From Candidatus Gastranaerophilales bacterium HUM_12 (GTDB taxonomy: Bacteria; Cyanobacteriota; Vampirovibrionia; Gastranaerophilales; Gastranaerophilaceae), in NCBI GenBank assembly GCA_002102825.1, contig DABJ01000023.1, positions 18,293 through 32,583 on the forward strand: a DNA stretch of 14,291 nt. Direction: 5' to 3'. Numbering within the stretch: position 1 is the first letter of the stretch; the number at the start of each line of letters is the position of its first letter. Shown here piece by piece: positions 1 through 7,110 of this stretch. Made by a program: the position numbers and the translations under genes. The notes under the pieces are model-generated. The model saw nothing but the letters and a program-made list of their open reading frames with translations. It did no database searches and was not told where the DNA came from.

Positions 1-199
1 CAGCCATAAACACGATAGTCAAAAGTCCGTTTTCTTTATCAACATCAGCGATTGTAAGAGGAACTCTTTCGCCTTCTTCTTCAACTCTAAATATAATAAA
101 TTGTCCTGCTTTAGCATTTCTTACAACGTAAGGTGCATCAATAGTAATTTCATATTGGTTTGGACAAATTTCTTTTTTTGATAAAATTTTATATCCCAT
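1..199 (-). CDS. NfnA-like ferredoxin-NADP+ reductase alpha subunit, N-terminal part (runs off the left edge)
   Basis: Only the first 66 codons are in the window; the gene continues past position 1. The translation begins MGYKILSKKEICPNQYEI and goes on through AKAGQFIIFRVEEEGERVPL to TIADVDKENGLLTIVF. This is the beta-barrel FAD-binding start typical of the NfnA/SudB and PyrK-type electron-transfer subunits, whose GQF...RxPLTIAD signature contacts the flavin. Family members pass electrons between NAD(P)H and ferredoxin or a partner flavoenzyme (NfnB/GltA-like) in the cytoplasm. The NAD-binding half and the C-terminal iron-sulfur cysteines lie outside the window, so NfnA cannot be fully separated from a PyrK-like protein. 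The ATG at 197-199 is set by a strong AGGAGAG at 204-210. The gene has its own promoter in the 75-bp gap after the MurF-like gene. Confidence 0.8.
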   Translation of the reverse strand, partial: MGYKILSKKEICPNQYEITIDAPYVVRNAKAGQFIIFRVEEEGERVPLTIADVDKENGLLTIVFMA

Positions 200-229
200 A
201 TTTCTCTCCTTATAAAAAATATTAATAAA

Positions 230-258
230 ATTATACAACAAATAGTTTTATTTGAAAA
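230..258 (-). promoter_or_regulatory. Predicted sigma-70-type promoter for the NfnA-like gene
   Basis: On the minus strand a TTTTCA (258-253) is followed after 17 nt by a perfect TATAAT (235-230). The start point would be near 223, giving a leader of about 24 nt that carries the AGGAGAG ribosome site before the ATG at 199. The site fills most of the gap between this gene and the MurF-like gene upstream on the same strand, so the reductase need not depend on read-through. Confidence 0.6.
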
Positions 259-274
259 GAGTGTAAAGCTGTTA

Positions 275-1660
275 TTAATTATTCGCTCTTATCATATCTC
301 TCAATTTGATGACGGCTTTGAATAGTTCAATTGAATGTGAAGCTTTAATAAAAATATAATCATCATCTTCAACCCAACCTAAAATGTCTGCCAGTAACTC
401 TTCAACATTCGTATAATATTTACCGTTATATAAATCTTTAACTTTATCCCAGAGAACACTCATCTGCTCTCCACAAAGTAAAACTCTAGTGGGTTTGATT
501 TTGTTGATGTCTTCAAGCAAATCTAAATGTTGTTGAACTGTTTCCGGTCCGCCTTCTGCCATATCGCCCAAAATAAGCATTTTATTTTTATTCTTTCCAA
601 ACATTTTATTAAAACCGTCAAGTGAAAATTTCATAGACAATGGGTTTGCGTTGAATGACTCATCTATCATTGTAATTTTTCTATGAGTATCAATATTTCC
701 ACTTGTAACTTGACCTCTACCGACAATAGAATTAAAGTTTCTTAATTTTTCAAGTGCCGGTTCAATAGGAAGTCCAAGAGTCTGAACAATTGCTAAAACA
801 ATTGCGGCATCAAGTAAAATATGCTTTGGAACAGGATTGTCAGAATATTTGTATAATTTACCGAATAAATTTATAGAATTTCTATCTCCGGTCAGAATTC
901 GAACATCAGACTCTTCATTTTCACCAAATGTTATGACTTTCAAATACTTGTTAGCGGCAGCACGAAGAACAACATCTTTATAAGCCATTTCGTTATAAAT
1001 AATTGCGGTTTTACCAATATCCATTGCTGTAAAAATTTTTGATTTTTGAATAGCAACATTAATTAAAGGCTGATTTGCTTTTAAGTGTACAGGTGCAATA
1101 TTTGTTACAACCGCTATATCAGGTTTTGTTAAAACAGAATTCAAGTCCATTCCTCCGCCAAGTGAGGTTTCATTTACCCAATATTTATTTTCCGTATTAT
1201 ACAAAGTCATGTTCCAAGCAATTCCAAAATTTGTGTTTGCTTGGTTTAGGTTTGAACTTGCTCCGTAATCAGACAAAACATCGTAGCACATTCTGGTTGT
1301 AGTAGTTTTCCCTGATGAACCTGTAATATCAATAACTGTTCCTGAATAATTTCGCCTGATGAAAAATGCCATACGGATAACGACATCGTTTACATCTTTA
1401 ACCTCAATTATTGGTAAATTGTATTTTGAAAAATATTTGTAATCATTACAAACTAAAGCCGAAATTTTATCTCCCAATGATGGTAAAAAAGATTCCCGAA
1501 TTCCAACCTTTTCTTCCGGTTTGCGAACGATTGCTATATTTCCGTAGTCAAAATCCAAATGTGTAACTCTAATTCCATTTGCGGAAAAGTCTTTAGGAAA
1601 GTTATGAAACTTTGCTTCCGGTAATGCTTTTTCTAAAATATCTTTTGTCCAAAAATTCAT
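275..1660 (-). CDS. MurF-like Mur ligase family protein
   Basis: This 461-aa protein is an ATP-dependent amide ligase of the Mur family, closest in motif layout to MurF, which adds D-Ala-D-Ala to the UDP-MurNAc-tripeptide in the cytoplasm. Visible motifs are the P-loop GSSGKTT (114-120), the acidic NETS segment (E164), TNIAPVHL (187-194), QKSKIF with the lysine that is usually carbamylated (K206), DESFNANP (333-340), the LGDM strand (364-367) and the C-terminal FIKASHS (437-443). Length fits MurF. Oddities are an N-terminal substrate domain without an obvious MurF-style signature and NETSLGGG where MurF usually has E-[LM]-G-[AT]. It could therefore be a MurF paralogue acting on another precursor. 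No Shine-Dalgarno precedes the ATG; a promoter ends just before it. Confidence 0.8.
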   Translation of the reverse strand: MNFWTKDILEKALPEAKFHNFPKDFSANGIRVTHLDFDYGNIAIVRKPEEKVGIRESFLPSLGDKISALVCNDYKYFSKYNLPIIEVKDVNDVVIRMAFFIRRNYSGTVIDITGSSGKTTTTRMCYDVLSDYGASSNLNQANTNFGIAWNMTLYNTENKYWVNETSLGGGMDLNSVLTKPDIAVVTNIAPVHLKANQPLINVAIQKSKIFTAMDIGKTAIIYNEMAYKDVVLRAAANKYLKVITFGENEESDVRILTGDRNSINLFGKLYKYSDNPVPKHILLDAAIVLAIVQTLGLPIEPALEKLRNFNSIVGRGQVTSGNIDTHRKITMIDESFNANPLSMKFSLDGFNKMFGKNKNKMLILGDMAEGGPETVQQHLDLLEDINKIKPTRVLLCGEQMSVLWDKVKDLYNGKYYTNVEELLADILGWVEDDDYIFIKASHSIELFKAVIKLRDMIRANN

Positions 1661-1666
1661 AAATAT

Positions 1667-1695
1667 ATAATAACATTTTAAGATGAGTTTCGCAA
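1667..1695 (-). promoter_or_regulatory. Promoter of the MurF-like gene, positioned for a leaderless mRNA
   Basis: Minus-strand TTGCGA (1695-1690), a 17-nt spacer and TATTAT (1672-1667) form a good sigma-70-type promoter. Only six bases (ATATTT) separate the -10 from the ATG at 1660, so the expected start point is at or next to the A of the start codon. This agrees with the absence of a Shine-Dalgarno. The promoter lies just downstream of the terminator of the flotillin operon, making the ligase a separate transcript. Confidence 0.6.
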
Positions 1696-1716
1696 GAAAA
1701 ATTATGTAAATAAAGA

Positions 1717-1741
1717 GCGGAATGGTTTTTTACCATTCCGC
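1717..1741 (-). terminator. Rho-independent-type terminator of the rel-nfeD-flotillin operon
   Basis: A perfect 10-bp inverted repeat (GCGGAATGGT / ACCATTCCGC) has a 5-nt loop. On the minus strand it lies 23 nt after the flotillin stop and is followed by TCTTTATTTAC, a moderately T-rich tail. The plus-strand side lacks a good T-run and no plus-strand gene reads into it, so minus-strand termination is the sensible reading. Confidence 0.7.
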
Positions 1742-1764
1742 CCTTATAAACTATTGCTTAAATC

Positions 1765-3180
1765 TTACTTTGCATCTCCAGTTTTCGCAGGTGTAACAGG
1801 TTTTTCAATATCGGCACCTTCTACTTTTCCTAAGATTTGAGGAAGTTCAATGCCTGCTTGGTTTGCCAAATCGTGCATAGCAGGTAATGATTTAATCAAA
1901 TCTTTCATAAAGTTTGCTGTTGTAGAACCGTTTGTAGTTCCTGTACCACCATCCCAAACAGTGATTTTATCAAACTTAATATTTTTGATGGCATCAACTT
2001 GTTTTTCAACGATTTTTTCAATTTTTTCAATCATCAAGAAACTTGTAGCAATTTCCGGTCTGTTGTTAGAAATTTTAACAAGGTCTTGATAACCTTTTGC
2101 TTTCGCTTCCAAGACTGCTTTAACACCCTCAGCTTCAGCAAAGTATTTAGCCTTGATTGCATCAGCTTCACCAAGCGCGATACGTCTTGCTTTCTCAGCT
2201 TCTGCATCTGCTTGAACTTGAACTTTTAATTTTTCAACTTCTTGTCTTGCAAGTTCTTCTTTTTTAAGTTTTGCCTCTTCTTGTTCTTTTTGAGCTAATA
2301 ATACATCTCTTTGAGCATTTGCTTTGGCAACTTCTCCCTCTCTAAATGCATCAGCTTGTTTTACAGCTAGAGTTGCGTTATATTCAGCAATATTTGCTTT
2401 TGAAATGTTTTCACCCTCAACTGCCTGAGCTTCAAGTTCCGCAGTTTTAATACGTTGTTCTCTATCGGCATTTGTTTTACCGATAAATGTTTGAGCTGTT
2501 TGTTCTGCAACTTGAACTTCTTTTTCTTTGTTTGCAGAAGCTTCACCAACTGCACCAAGTTTTTCTTGTTGAGCAACTTCAACTTTTGCTTTGTTAATTG
2601 CTTCTGCAGCAGCTTTTTTACCGATAGCATCAATATATCCGGATTCATCTGTGATATCTTTAATGTTTACGTTAATGATTTCTAAACCGATTTTATTAAG
2701 CTCTGTGTTTACGTTTGCGTTAATTTGCTCCAAGAATTTTTCTCTATCTTGGTTAATTTCTTCAATTGTCAAAGTTGCAATTGCCAAACGTAATTGACCT
2801 AAGATAATATCACTTGCTTGAGTAATAACGTCTTGTTTTGTCAATCCTAACAAACGTTCAGCCGCATTAATCATAATAGATGGATCGGTTGAAATACCAA
2901 ATGTGAATGTAGATGGAACTGCAACACGGATATTTCCTTTTGATAATGCACCTTTTAAGTCAATATCTGTTGTCATCGGTTCAAGTGAAAGTACTCCGAA
3001 ATCTTGAATCAACGGGATAATAAATGTACCACCACCGTGAACACATTTTGCGGTTTTTGTTCCGCCAGTTTTACCATAAACTACAATAATTTTGTTTGAT
3101 GGACATCTTTTGTATTGATTTGCGATAAACGAAAGAATCGCAATTAACACTAAAGCACCAGAAATCATTAATCCGAACAT
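1765..3180 (-). CDS. floT: Flotillin family protein (FloT/YuaG-like)
   Basis: This 471-aa flotillin is a membrane-bound scaffold that assembles into large oligomers and organises membrane microdomains. It has an N-terminal hydrophobic segment (about 3-21), then KIIVVYGKTGG and CVHGGGTFIIPLIQD leading into the SPFH/PHB domain (about 25-190, including SLEPMTTDIDLKGALSK and AAERLLGL). A long Ala/Glu/Lys/Gln coiled coil follows (about 180-375) with repeated EA-type heptads. The C-terminal part (about 380-450) includes the segment FDKITVWDGG. Length and order match bacterial FloT rather than the shorter stomatins or FloA. A strong AGGAGAG (3185-3191) sets the ATG. The upstream neighbour, 27 bp away, is an NfeD protein, as in the Bacillus yuaF-yuaG pair, and the gene ends the Rel-led operon. 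Confidence 0.93.
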   Translation of the reverse strand: MFGLMISGALVLIAILSFIANQYKRCPSNKIIVVYGKTGGTKTAKCVHGGGTFIIPLIQDFGVLSLEPMTTDIDLKGALSKGNIRVAVPSTFTFGISTDPSIMINAAERLLGLTKQDVITQASDIILGQLRLAIATLTIEEINQDREKFLEQINANVNTELNKIGLEIINVNIKDITDESGYIDAIGKKAAAEAINKAKVEVAQQEKLGAVGEASANKEKEVQVAEQTAQTFIGKTNADREQRIKTAELEAQAVEGENISKANIAEYNATLAVKQADAFREGEVAKANAQRDVLLAQKEQEEAKLKKEELARQEVEKLKVQVQADAEAEKARRIALGEADAIKAKYFAEAEGVKAVLEAKAKGYQDLVKISNNRPEIATSFLMIEKIEKIVEKQVDAIKNIKFDKITVWDGGTGTTNGSTTANFMKDLIKSLPAMHDLANQAGIELPQILGKVEGADIEKPVTPAKTGDAK

Positions 3181-3207
3181 TTTTCTCTCCTTTTATTTTT
3201 ATTCGTT

Positions 3208-3786
3208 CTATTTCTTTTCATTATTTGAAACTTTTTCAATATAAATCATATCGTCTGTAACTTTTACTGCTTTTACAAAGTCAAATGCTTTAATTTCTTC
3301 ATCTGTAGTGTTTGTTGCATTCGCTACAGATAATTGACCATTTATTTCTATTTCAACTTGTCCGCTCCCATTTGGTTCAAAGTTTGTATATGCCTTTCCG
3401 ATATGTTCAAGAGCAGTTGTCCGGTCTTTTTTAATATTTTTTTCTAATTTTTTTATTGAAAATAACAACAAGGCTGTTACTGCCATAAAAAGAAAACCTA
3501 CAGCAAGAGCCATTCCAAAACTCATCAAATGAGAAAATCCGATTTGTTTCAATCCGGCATAACCAGTCCAACCAAAACCCATAAAGAATGCTAGAATTGA
3601 TTGAACAGAAAAGAAATTGAATGAGGGGTCAGTATCAATTTCCATATTAAAATCTGCAAAAACTTCACTCCCACCTCCAAAGAGGTTAAAGAGAAGTAAT
3701 TTCAGCACAAATAGTATTGTTGAAAATAACGCAATATAATAATAAACTTGCCATAAATTATTTAGAGTTTCTGCAGGGATTGTCAT
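3208..3786 (-). CDS. NfeD/YuaF-like membrane protein, flotillin partner
   Basis: This 192-aa protein has three predicted membrane segments (about 15-36, 61-79 and 87-111). A soluble C-terminal part (about 128-187) runs from IGKAYTNFEPNGSGQVEIEI to MIYIEKV, the small OB-fold of NfeD proteins. It lacks the N-terminal serine-protease domain of long NfeD proteins, so it resembles the short YuaF type encoded beside flotillin and thought to act with it in the membrane. The placement immediately before a flotillin gene is the strongest support. The ATG is preceded by AAAAAGGAGAAC, whose Shine-Dalgarno overlaps the rel stop codon. Only three bases separate the two genes, which suggests translational coupling. 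The sequence itself is divergent, so the family call rests on architecture and context. Confidence 0.82.
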   Translation of the reverse strand: MTIPAETLNNLWQVYYYIALFSTILFVLKLLLFNLFGGGSEVFADFNMEIDTDPSFNFFSVQSILAFFMGFGWTGYAGLKQIGFSHLMSFGMALAVGFLFMAVTALLLFSIKKLEKNIKKDRTTALEHIGKAYTNFEPNGSGQVEIEINGQLSVANATNTTDEEIKAFDFVKAVKVTDDMIYIEKVSNNEKK

Positions 3787-3789
3787 AAA

Positions 3790-6000
3790 TTAGTTCTCCT
3801 TTTTAGTTTTCTTTCTTCTCATAGGCTTTTGCGGTTTGCTTGCAGAAGAATTTTTAATCATGCTTGAAGATGTTTGAATCCGTTTAACGCTAAATACGTC
3901 CGGTAGTGATTGAATACAAGTGACAACTTTTTTAAATGTATCAATATTATCAAGTTCAATACCCAGTTCGATAATACCAACGTGATTTTTAGTTTTGATA
4001 TTCGCATTAACAATATTCGCATTGTTGTCGGAAACGGCTGCAATTACATCTTTCAACAGACCTAATTTTTCTGCGGTTTCTATGCGGATAGTTGTCGTGT
4101 AAGTTTTGTTTGTATTAACTCCCGCCCAGTGGATATCCATTAATCTTTCGTGCGGAATTGTTTCTAGAGTTTTGCAATCAACACGGTGAACAGTAACCCC
4201 TTTAGCTCTTGTTACAACACCAACAATCGGCTCTCCCGGAATTGGAGAACAACATCTTGCAAATGAATATAATAACCCCTCTAATCCAATAATATCCTTT
4301 TGAGAATTTTTTCTGCCTGATGCGTGGAATGAATCCTCCGGCTTTTTCTCTATCGGTTTTCTAACTTTATTAATAACCTTAGTTAAAGTTGTTTCTCCAT
4401 ATCCTAAAGCGGCAAATAAATCTTCTGCAGATTGGTAGTTCATTGATTTTGCAACTTTATCGAATTCCCCGTTTTTCAAACATTCATCAAAAACAGCTTT
4501 TGTAAGTTCATGTTCAAGGTTTGTTTTACCAATATTGACATGTTCTTCACGATTATTCTTTTTGAACCACTGTCTAATTTTTTGTGATGCTTGTTTTGTT
4601 ACAACAAATGTCAACCAATCTAAACGTGGTGCAGGTGTTTTGGAGGTTAAAATTTCAACAATATCCCCGTTATTAAGTTTCGTATTTAATGGTACGATAC
4701 GTCCGTTAACCAAAGCTCCGACAGTTTTATGACCAACATCTGAGTGGATTCTGTATGAAAAATCAACAGGGGTTGCATCTTTCGGTAAATCTAAAACATC
4801 GCCATTCGGAGTGAATGCAAAAACTTGGTCTGAGAACAAGTCAAGTTTTACACTTTTTACATAGTCCTCCGCATTTTTCATTTCCTTGTCATATTCAACA
4901 AGCTTATGCATCCAAGAGAATTTCATATCAGATGCATTGTCTGCTTTTTGTGAGCCTTTTTCCTTATATCTCCAGTGTGCGGCAATACCATATTCTGCTA
5001 CTTGGTGCATCTTCCAAGTTCTGATTTGAACTTCCAAAGGTTTTGAACGAGGTCCAATTACAGAAGTGTGCAATGATTGGTACATATTACCTTTTGGCAT
5101 TGCAATGTAATCTTTAAACCTCCCAGGGATAGGTTTGAATTGAGAGTGAATTAAACCTAAAACTTCATAACATTCTTTTACTGTATCAACAATAACTCTA
5201 ACGGCCGTAATATCATACAAATCATTGAATGCGATATTTTGACGTTTCATTTTTGCATAGATGCTGTAATAATGTTTTGCTCTTCCTGTAATTTGAGCAT
5301 TAATTCCGTTTTTTTGAACATCTTTTGAAATTTTATCAATTAAAAGATTTACGGTTTCTTCTCTGTCAGCTTTAGTTTGTGCAACTAATTGAGCAATTTC
5401 ATAATATTTTTCAGGTTCTAAATAGCGAAGTGACAAATCTTCTAATTCTGCTTTAATTTTGTAGATACCTAAACGGTTTGCAAGTGGAGCGAAAATATCA
5501 AGAGTTTCCTTTGCTATTTTCTTTTGTTTTTCAGGTTCCATAAAGTTCAATGTTCTCATATTATGGAGTCTGTCAGCGAGTTTTAAGAAAATTACTCGAA
5601 TATCGTTTGCCATTGCAATAAACAAACGTCTAAAGTTTTCTGCTTGTCGTTCTTCTTTTGATTTAAATTGCAATTTCCCCAGTTTTGTGACCCCTTGAAC
5701 AAGGTTCAGTACATCACTTCCAAAAAGCTCTTCAATAGTTTCAGGTTTGGTATCCGTATCTTCTAAAACGTCGTGTAAAAATGCTGCAATCAATGTGTGA
5801 GTGTCAACTTCAAGTCCTGCAAGAATTTTTGCGACTTCAACAGGGTGAATAATATAAGGTTCTCCAGATGCTCTAAACTGACCATCGTGAAGTTTTTTTG
5901 CAAACCTATAGGCTTTTTCAACTTGTTCAATATCTTCTTGCGAATGTTTTTGAGTAATTAATAATTCTTTAATTTCTTTAAACGTTTCTAAATCTGACAT
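3790..6000 (-). CDS. rel: Bifunctional (p)ppGpp synthetase/hydrolase (Rel/SpoT type)
   Basis: At 736 aa this is a full-length long RelA/SpoT homologue, which makes and degrades the alarmone (p)ppGpp in the stringent response. The hydrolase HD domain keeps H52, the HD pair H76-D77 followed by E80-D81, and LADRLHN with D143. The synthetase domain has YDITAVRVIV, the R-F-K-D motif (294-297) that marks bifunctional Rel/SpoT rather than RelA-only enzymes, NMYQSLHT (305-312) and EVQIRTW with E323. The regulatory half has a TGS domain (about 402-464), a conserved-cysteine/zinc-finger region with ARCCSPIPGEP (C583, C584) and a C-terminal ACT domain (about 644-717), then a Lys/Arg-rich tail. All catalytic residues I can check are present. 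No Shine-Dalgarno is visible before the ATG. It is the first gene of the operon with nfeD and flotillin, and is divergent from yggU. Confidence 0.97.
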   Translation of the reverse strand: MSDLETFKEIKELLITQKHSQEDIEQVEKAYRFAKKLHDGQFRASGEPYIIHPVEVAKILAGLEVDTHTLIAAFLHDVLEDTDTKPETIEELFGSDVLNLVQGVTKLGKLQFKSKEERQAENFRRLFIAMANDIRVIFLKLADRLHNMRTLNFMEPEKQKKIAKETLDIFAPLANRLGIYKIKAELEDLSLRYLEPEKYYEIAQLVAQTKADREETVNLLIDKISKDVQKNGINAQITGRAKHYYSIYAKMKRQNIAFNDLYDITAVRVIVDTVKECYEVLGLIHSQFKPIPGRFKDYIAMPKGNMYQSLHTSVIGPRSKPLEVQIRTWKMHQVAEYGIAAHWRYKEKGSQKADNASDMKFSWMHKLVEYDKEMKNAEDYVKSVKLDLFSDQVFAFTPNGDVLDLPKDATPVDFSYRIHSDVGHKTVGALVNGRIVPLNTKLNNGDIVEILTSKTPAPRLDWLTFVVTKQASQKIRQWFKKNNREEHVNIGKTNLEHELTKAVFDECLKNGEFDKVAKSMNYQSAEDLFAALGYGETTLTKVINKVRKPIEKKPEDSFHASGRKNSQKDIIGLEGLLYSFARCCSPIPGEPIVGVVTRAKGVTVHRVDCKTLETIPHERLMDIHWAGVNTNKTYTTTIRIETAEKLGLLKDVIAAVSDNNANIVNANIKTKNHVGIIELGIELDNIDTFKKVVTCIQSLPDVFSVKRIQTSSSMIKNSSASKPQKPMRRKKTKKEN

Positions 6001-6009
6001 AATAGATTT

Positions 6010-6038
6010 ATGATACAGATTATGATATTAATTAGCAA
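6010..6038 (-). promoter_or_regulatory. Promoter of the rel-nfeD-flotillin operon, near-leaderless
   Basis: Minus-strand TTGCTA (6038-6033), a 17-nt spacer and TATCAT (6015-6010) lie nine bases before the rel ATG at 6000. The predicted start is then within about three bases of the start codon, in keeping with the missing Shine-Dalgarno. The 97-bp gap also carries the divergent yggU promoter. Confidence 0.5.
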
Positions 6039-6082
6039 GAGAAATTAAAAAATTTCATATAAAGATATTAGATGTCTATTTA

Positions 6083-6091
6083 TGCTACAAT
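6083..6091 (+). promoter_or_regulatory. Extended -10 promoter of yggU, positioned for a leaderless mRNA
   Basis: TGC directly followed by TACAAT (6086-6091) forms an extended -10 element; no convincing -35 lies 16-18 nt upstream. Six bases (TTAATT) separate it from the ATG at 6098, so the start point is expected at or beside the start codon. There is no Shine-Dalgarno. Confidence 0.5.
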
Positions 6092-6097
6092 TTAATT

Positions 6098-6379
6098 ATG
6101 TTAAAAGAAACAAATGACGGAATAATTGCAACTATCAGAATATCTCCAAATGCCAAGAAAAACGAGATAATCAGAGATGGTGAATTTACAAAAATTAAAA
6201 TTACTGCATTACCTATTGATGGAAAAGCAAACAAAGCTCTTGTTGAATTTTTGTCTAAGAATTTTAAAATTCCAAAAACTTCCATAAAGATATTAAAGGG
6301 CGAAACTTCAAAGGATAAAACAATTTTATTTATGACAGAGAATGTTGAAAAGTTAAAAATTCTTAAAGAAACACTTTAA
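6098..6379 (+). CDS. YggU/DUF167 family protein (UPF0235)
   Basis: This 93-aa protein belongs to the small YggU/DUF167 family, whose biochemical function is not established. The diagnostic features are the early strand ATIRISPNAKKNEI (about 11-24), the central ALPIDGKANKALVEFLSK (about 37-54) with the conserved P-x-x-GKAN motif, and the following IKILKGETSKDKTI (63-76), which matches the family G-x-x-S-x-x-K end. It is the normal length for the family and complete. It starts at an ATG without a Shine-Dalgarno, six bases after an extended -10. It is divergent from rel, with only 97 bp between the two starts. In other bacteria the family often sits next to YggT or tsaD-like housekeeping genes; nothing here adds to its function. 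Confidence 0.9.
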   Translation: MLKETNDGIIATIRISPNAKKNEIIRDGEFTKIKITALPIDGKANKALVEFLSKNFKIPKTSIKILKGETSKDKTILFMTENVEKLKILKETL

Positions 6380-6438
6380 AATAACAATAAATTTTATTTA
6401 CGGTTATTATAAGATTAAGAAAAATTTAGGAGTGACAA

Positions 6439-6831
6439 ATGAATATTTCAAAGATAAGTCCTTTTGGTTACGAAGCAAAAAGTAAAAATGGAAATTCTTA
6501 CAAAGCAACAAATGCAAATACGTCGACTCTACTGGCATATACACTTGTTACTGCTTCCGCGCCTTACATTGTACCTAAATTAACAAAGAATACTAAAGCA
6601 ATCAACATTGCAAATGCATTTTCAAGTGTTCGAATGTTTACTAAAACTGCTGAAAAGTTTGCGAAAATTGAATTACCTCCTAAAGCTAAATCAATTTTGT
6701 TTGGTTTAGGTATTGCGAATGCTGTTGTTATTGATTTGTTAATTGGAAGAACTTTAGACCATTGTGTAAATAAAAAACGTGCAGCTAAAGCAGATAGAAT
6801 TGCTGAAATTGACGGGCAAAACCTTGGATAA
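6439..6831 (+). CDS. Hypothetical protein, 130 aa, two hydrophobic segments
   Basis: I do not recognise a named family. The protein begins MNISKISPFGYEAKSKNG, then has a hydrophobic stretch at about 29-48 (LLAYTLVTASAPYIVPKL), an amphipathic middle, a second hydrophobic stretch at about 85-103 (SILFGLGIANAVVIDLLIG), and a basic end (NKKRAAKADR). A small membrane or membrane-associated protein is the likely reading; there is no cleavable signal peptide. A clear AGGAGTG seven to eight bases before the ATG supports the start, and codon use matches the neighbours. The style recalls short proteins I associate with gut Melainabacteria, together with the 412-aa protein 303 bp downstream; this is recollection, not a match. 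Confidence 0.75.
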   Translation: MNISKISPFGYEAKSKNGNSYKATNANTSTLLAYTLVTASAPYIVPKLTKNTKAINIANAFSSVRMFTKTAEKFAKIELPPKAKSILFGLGIANAVVIDLLIGRTLDHCVNKKRAAKADRIAEIDGQNLG

Positions 6832-6907
6832 TTGTTTTAACATACAAGGATTTACGACATTGCATTGTGTAATATTGTAACGGGCTATTTCCTTTTCACT
6901 AAATCAT

Positions 6908-6937
6908 TTGACTTTTTAAAATATTTATCCATATAAT
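6908..6937 (+). promoter_or_regulatory. Near-consensus promoter in the gap before the 412-aa gene
   Basis: TTGACT (6908-6913), an 18-nt spacer and a perfect TATAAT (6932-6937) predict a transcript starting near 6944. The coding start of the 412-aa gene is about 190 nt further on, leaving a long leader that contains a short ORF and alternative hairpins. If the hairpin ending at 7110 terminates, the product would be an RNA of roughly 165 nt. Confidence 0.65.
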
Positions 6938-6958
6938 AGACGAGTACAGAGAAAAAAT

Positions 6959-7021
6959 ATGAAAAACCTTTTACAAAAACATCATCAATATCATATTCAT
7001 ATCGACCTGAAGAGGTTGTAG
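6959..7021 (+). CDS. Candidate His-rich leader peptide, 20 codons
   Basis: An ATG 15 nt after the predicted start point opens a 20-codon ORF ending at TAG 7019-7021. Four of codons 8-14 are CAT (His 8, 9, 12, 14). The stop falls inside the first arm of the hairpin pair that follows, as it does in amino-acid attenuators. The ribosome site is weak (CAGAG before an A-run), and the same bases are open on the minus strand, so translation is uncertain. No histidine biosynthetic gene follows in the window. Confidence 0.3.
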   Translation: MKNLLQKHHQYHIHIDLKRL

Positions 7022-7110
7022 AATTGGTGATGCGCTTGTAAAAATATAAAATAATTCAATTCTTTTAACAACTTCTTCAGGAACCCCAAAGCGAATAGAA
7101 GTTGTTTTTT
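7006..7110 (+). promoter_or_regulatory. Candidate transcription attenuator: two mutually exclusive hairpins
   Basis: Three segments compete. Segment A (7006-7026, CCTGAAGAGGTTGT then GAATTG) pairs with segment B (7057-7081): 14 continuous pairs including one G-U, a small internal loop, then six more pairs. The inner part of B (7067-7076, AACAACTTCT) also pairs perfectly with segment C (7097-7106, AGAAGTTGTT), which runs into six T's (7105-7110). A:B and B:C cannot form together. A ribosome stalled at the His codons would leave A free and block the terminator; one reaching the stop would cover A and allow it. The pairing is read directly; the regulatory role is inference. Confidence 0.45.
7067..7110 (+). 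terminator. Rho-independent-type terminator hairpin in the leader of the 412-aa gene
   Basis: A perfect 10-bp stem (7067-7076 with 7097-7106) encloses a 20-nt loop and is followed directly by T's through 7110. It lies after the promoter at 6908-6937 and 23 nt before the 412-aa start codon, so on its own it would end that transcript early. The stem is AT-rich and the loop long, so termination may be partial or conditional. Confidence 0.5.

Noticed and set aside
1850..2685. Overlapping open frames within the flotillin gene on either strand
   Set aside because: The repetitive Ala/Glu/Lys coiled-coil codons keep other frames open; the products are low-complexity without ribosome sites.
6852..6872. 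Hairpin after the 130-aa gene as a terminator
   Set aside because: The stem is seven pairs with a bulge and no T-run follows on either strand.
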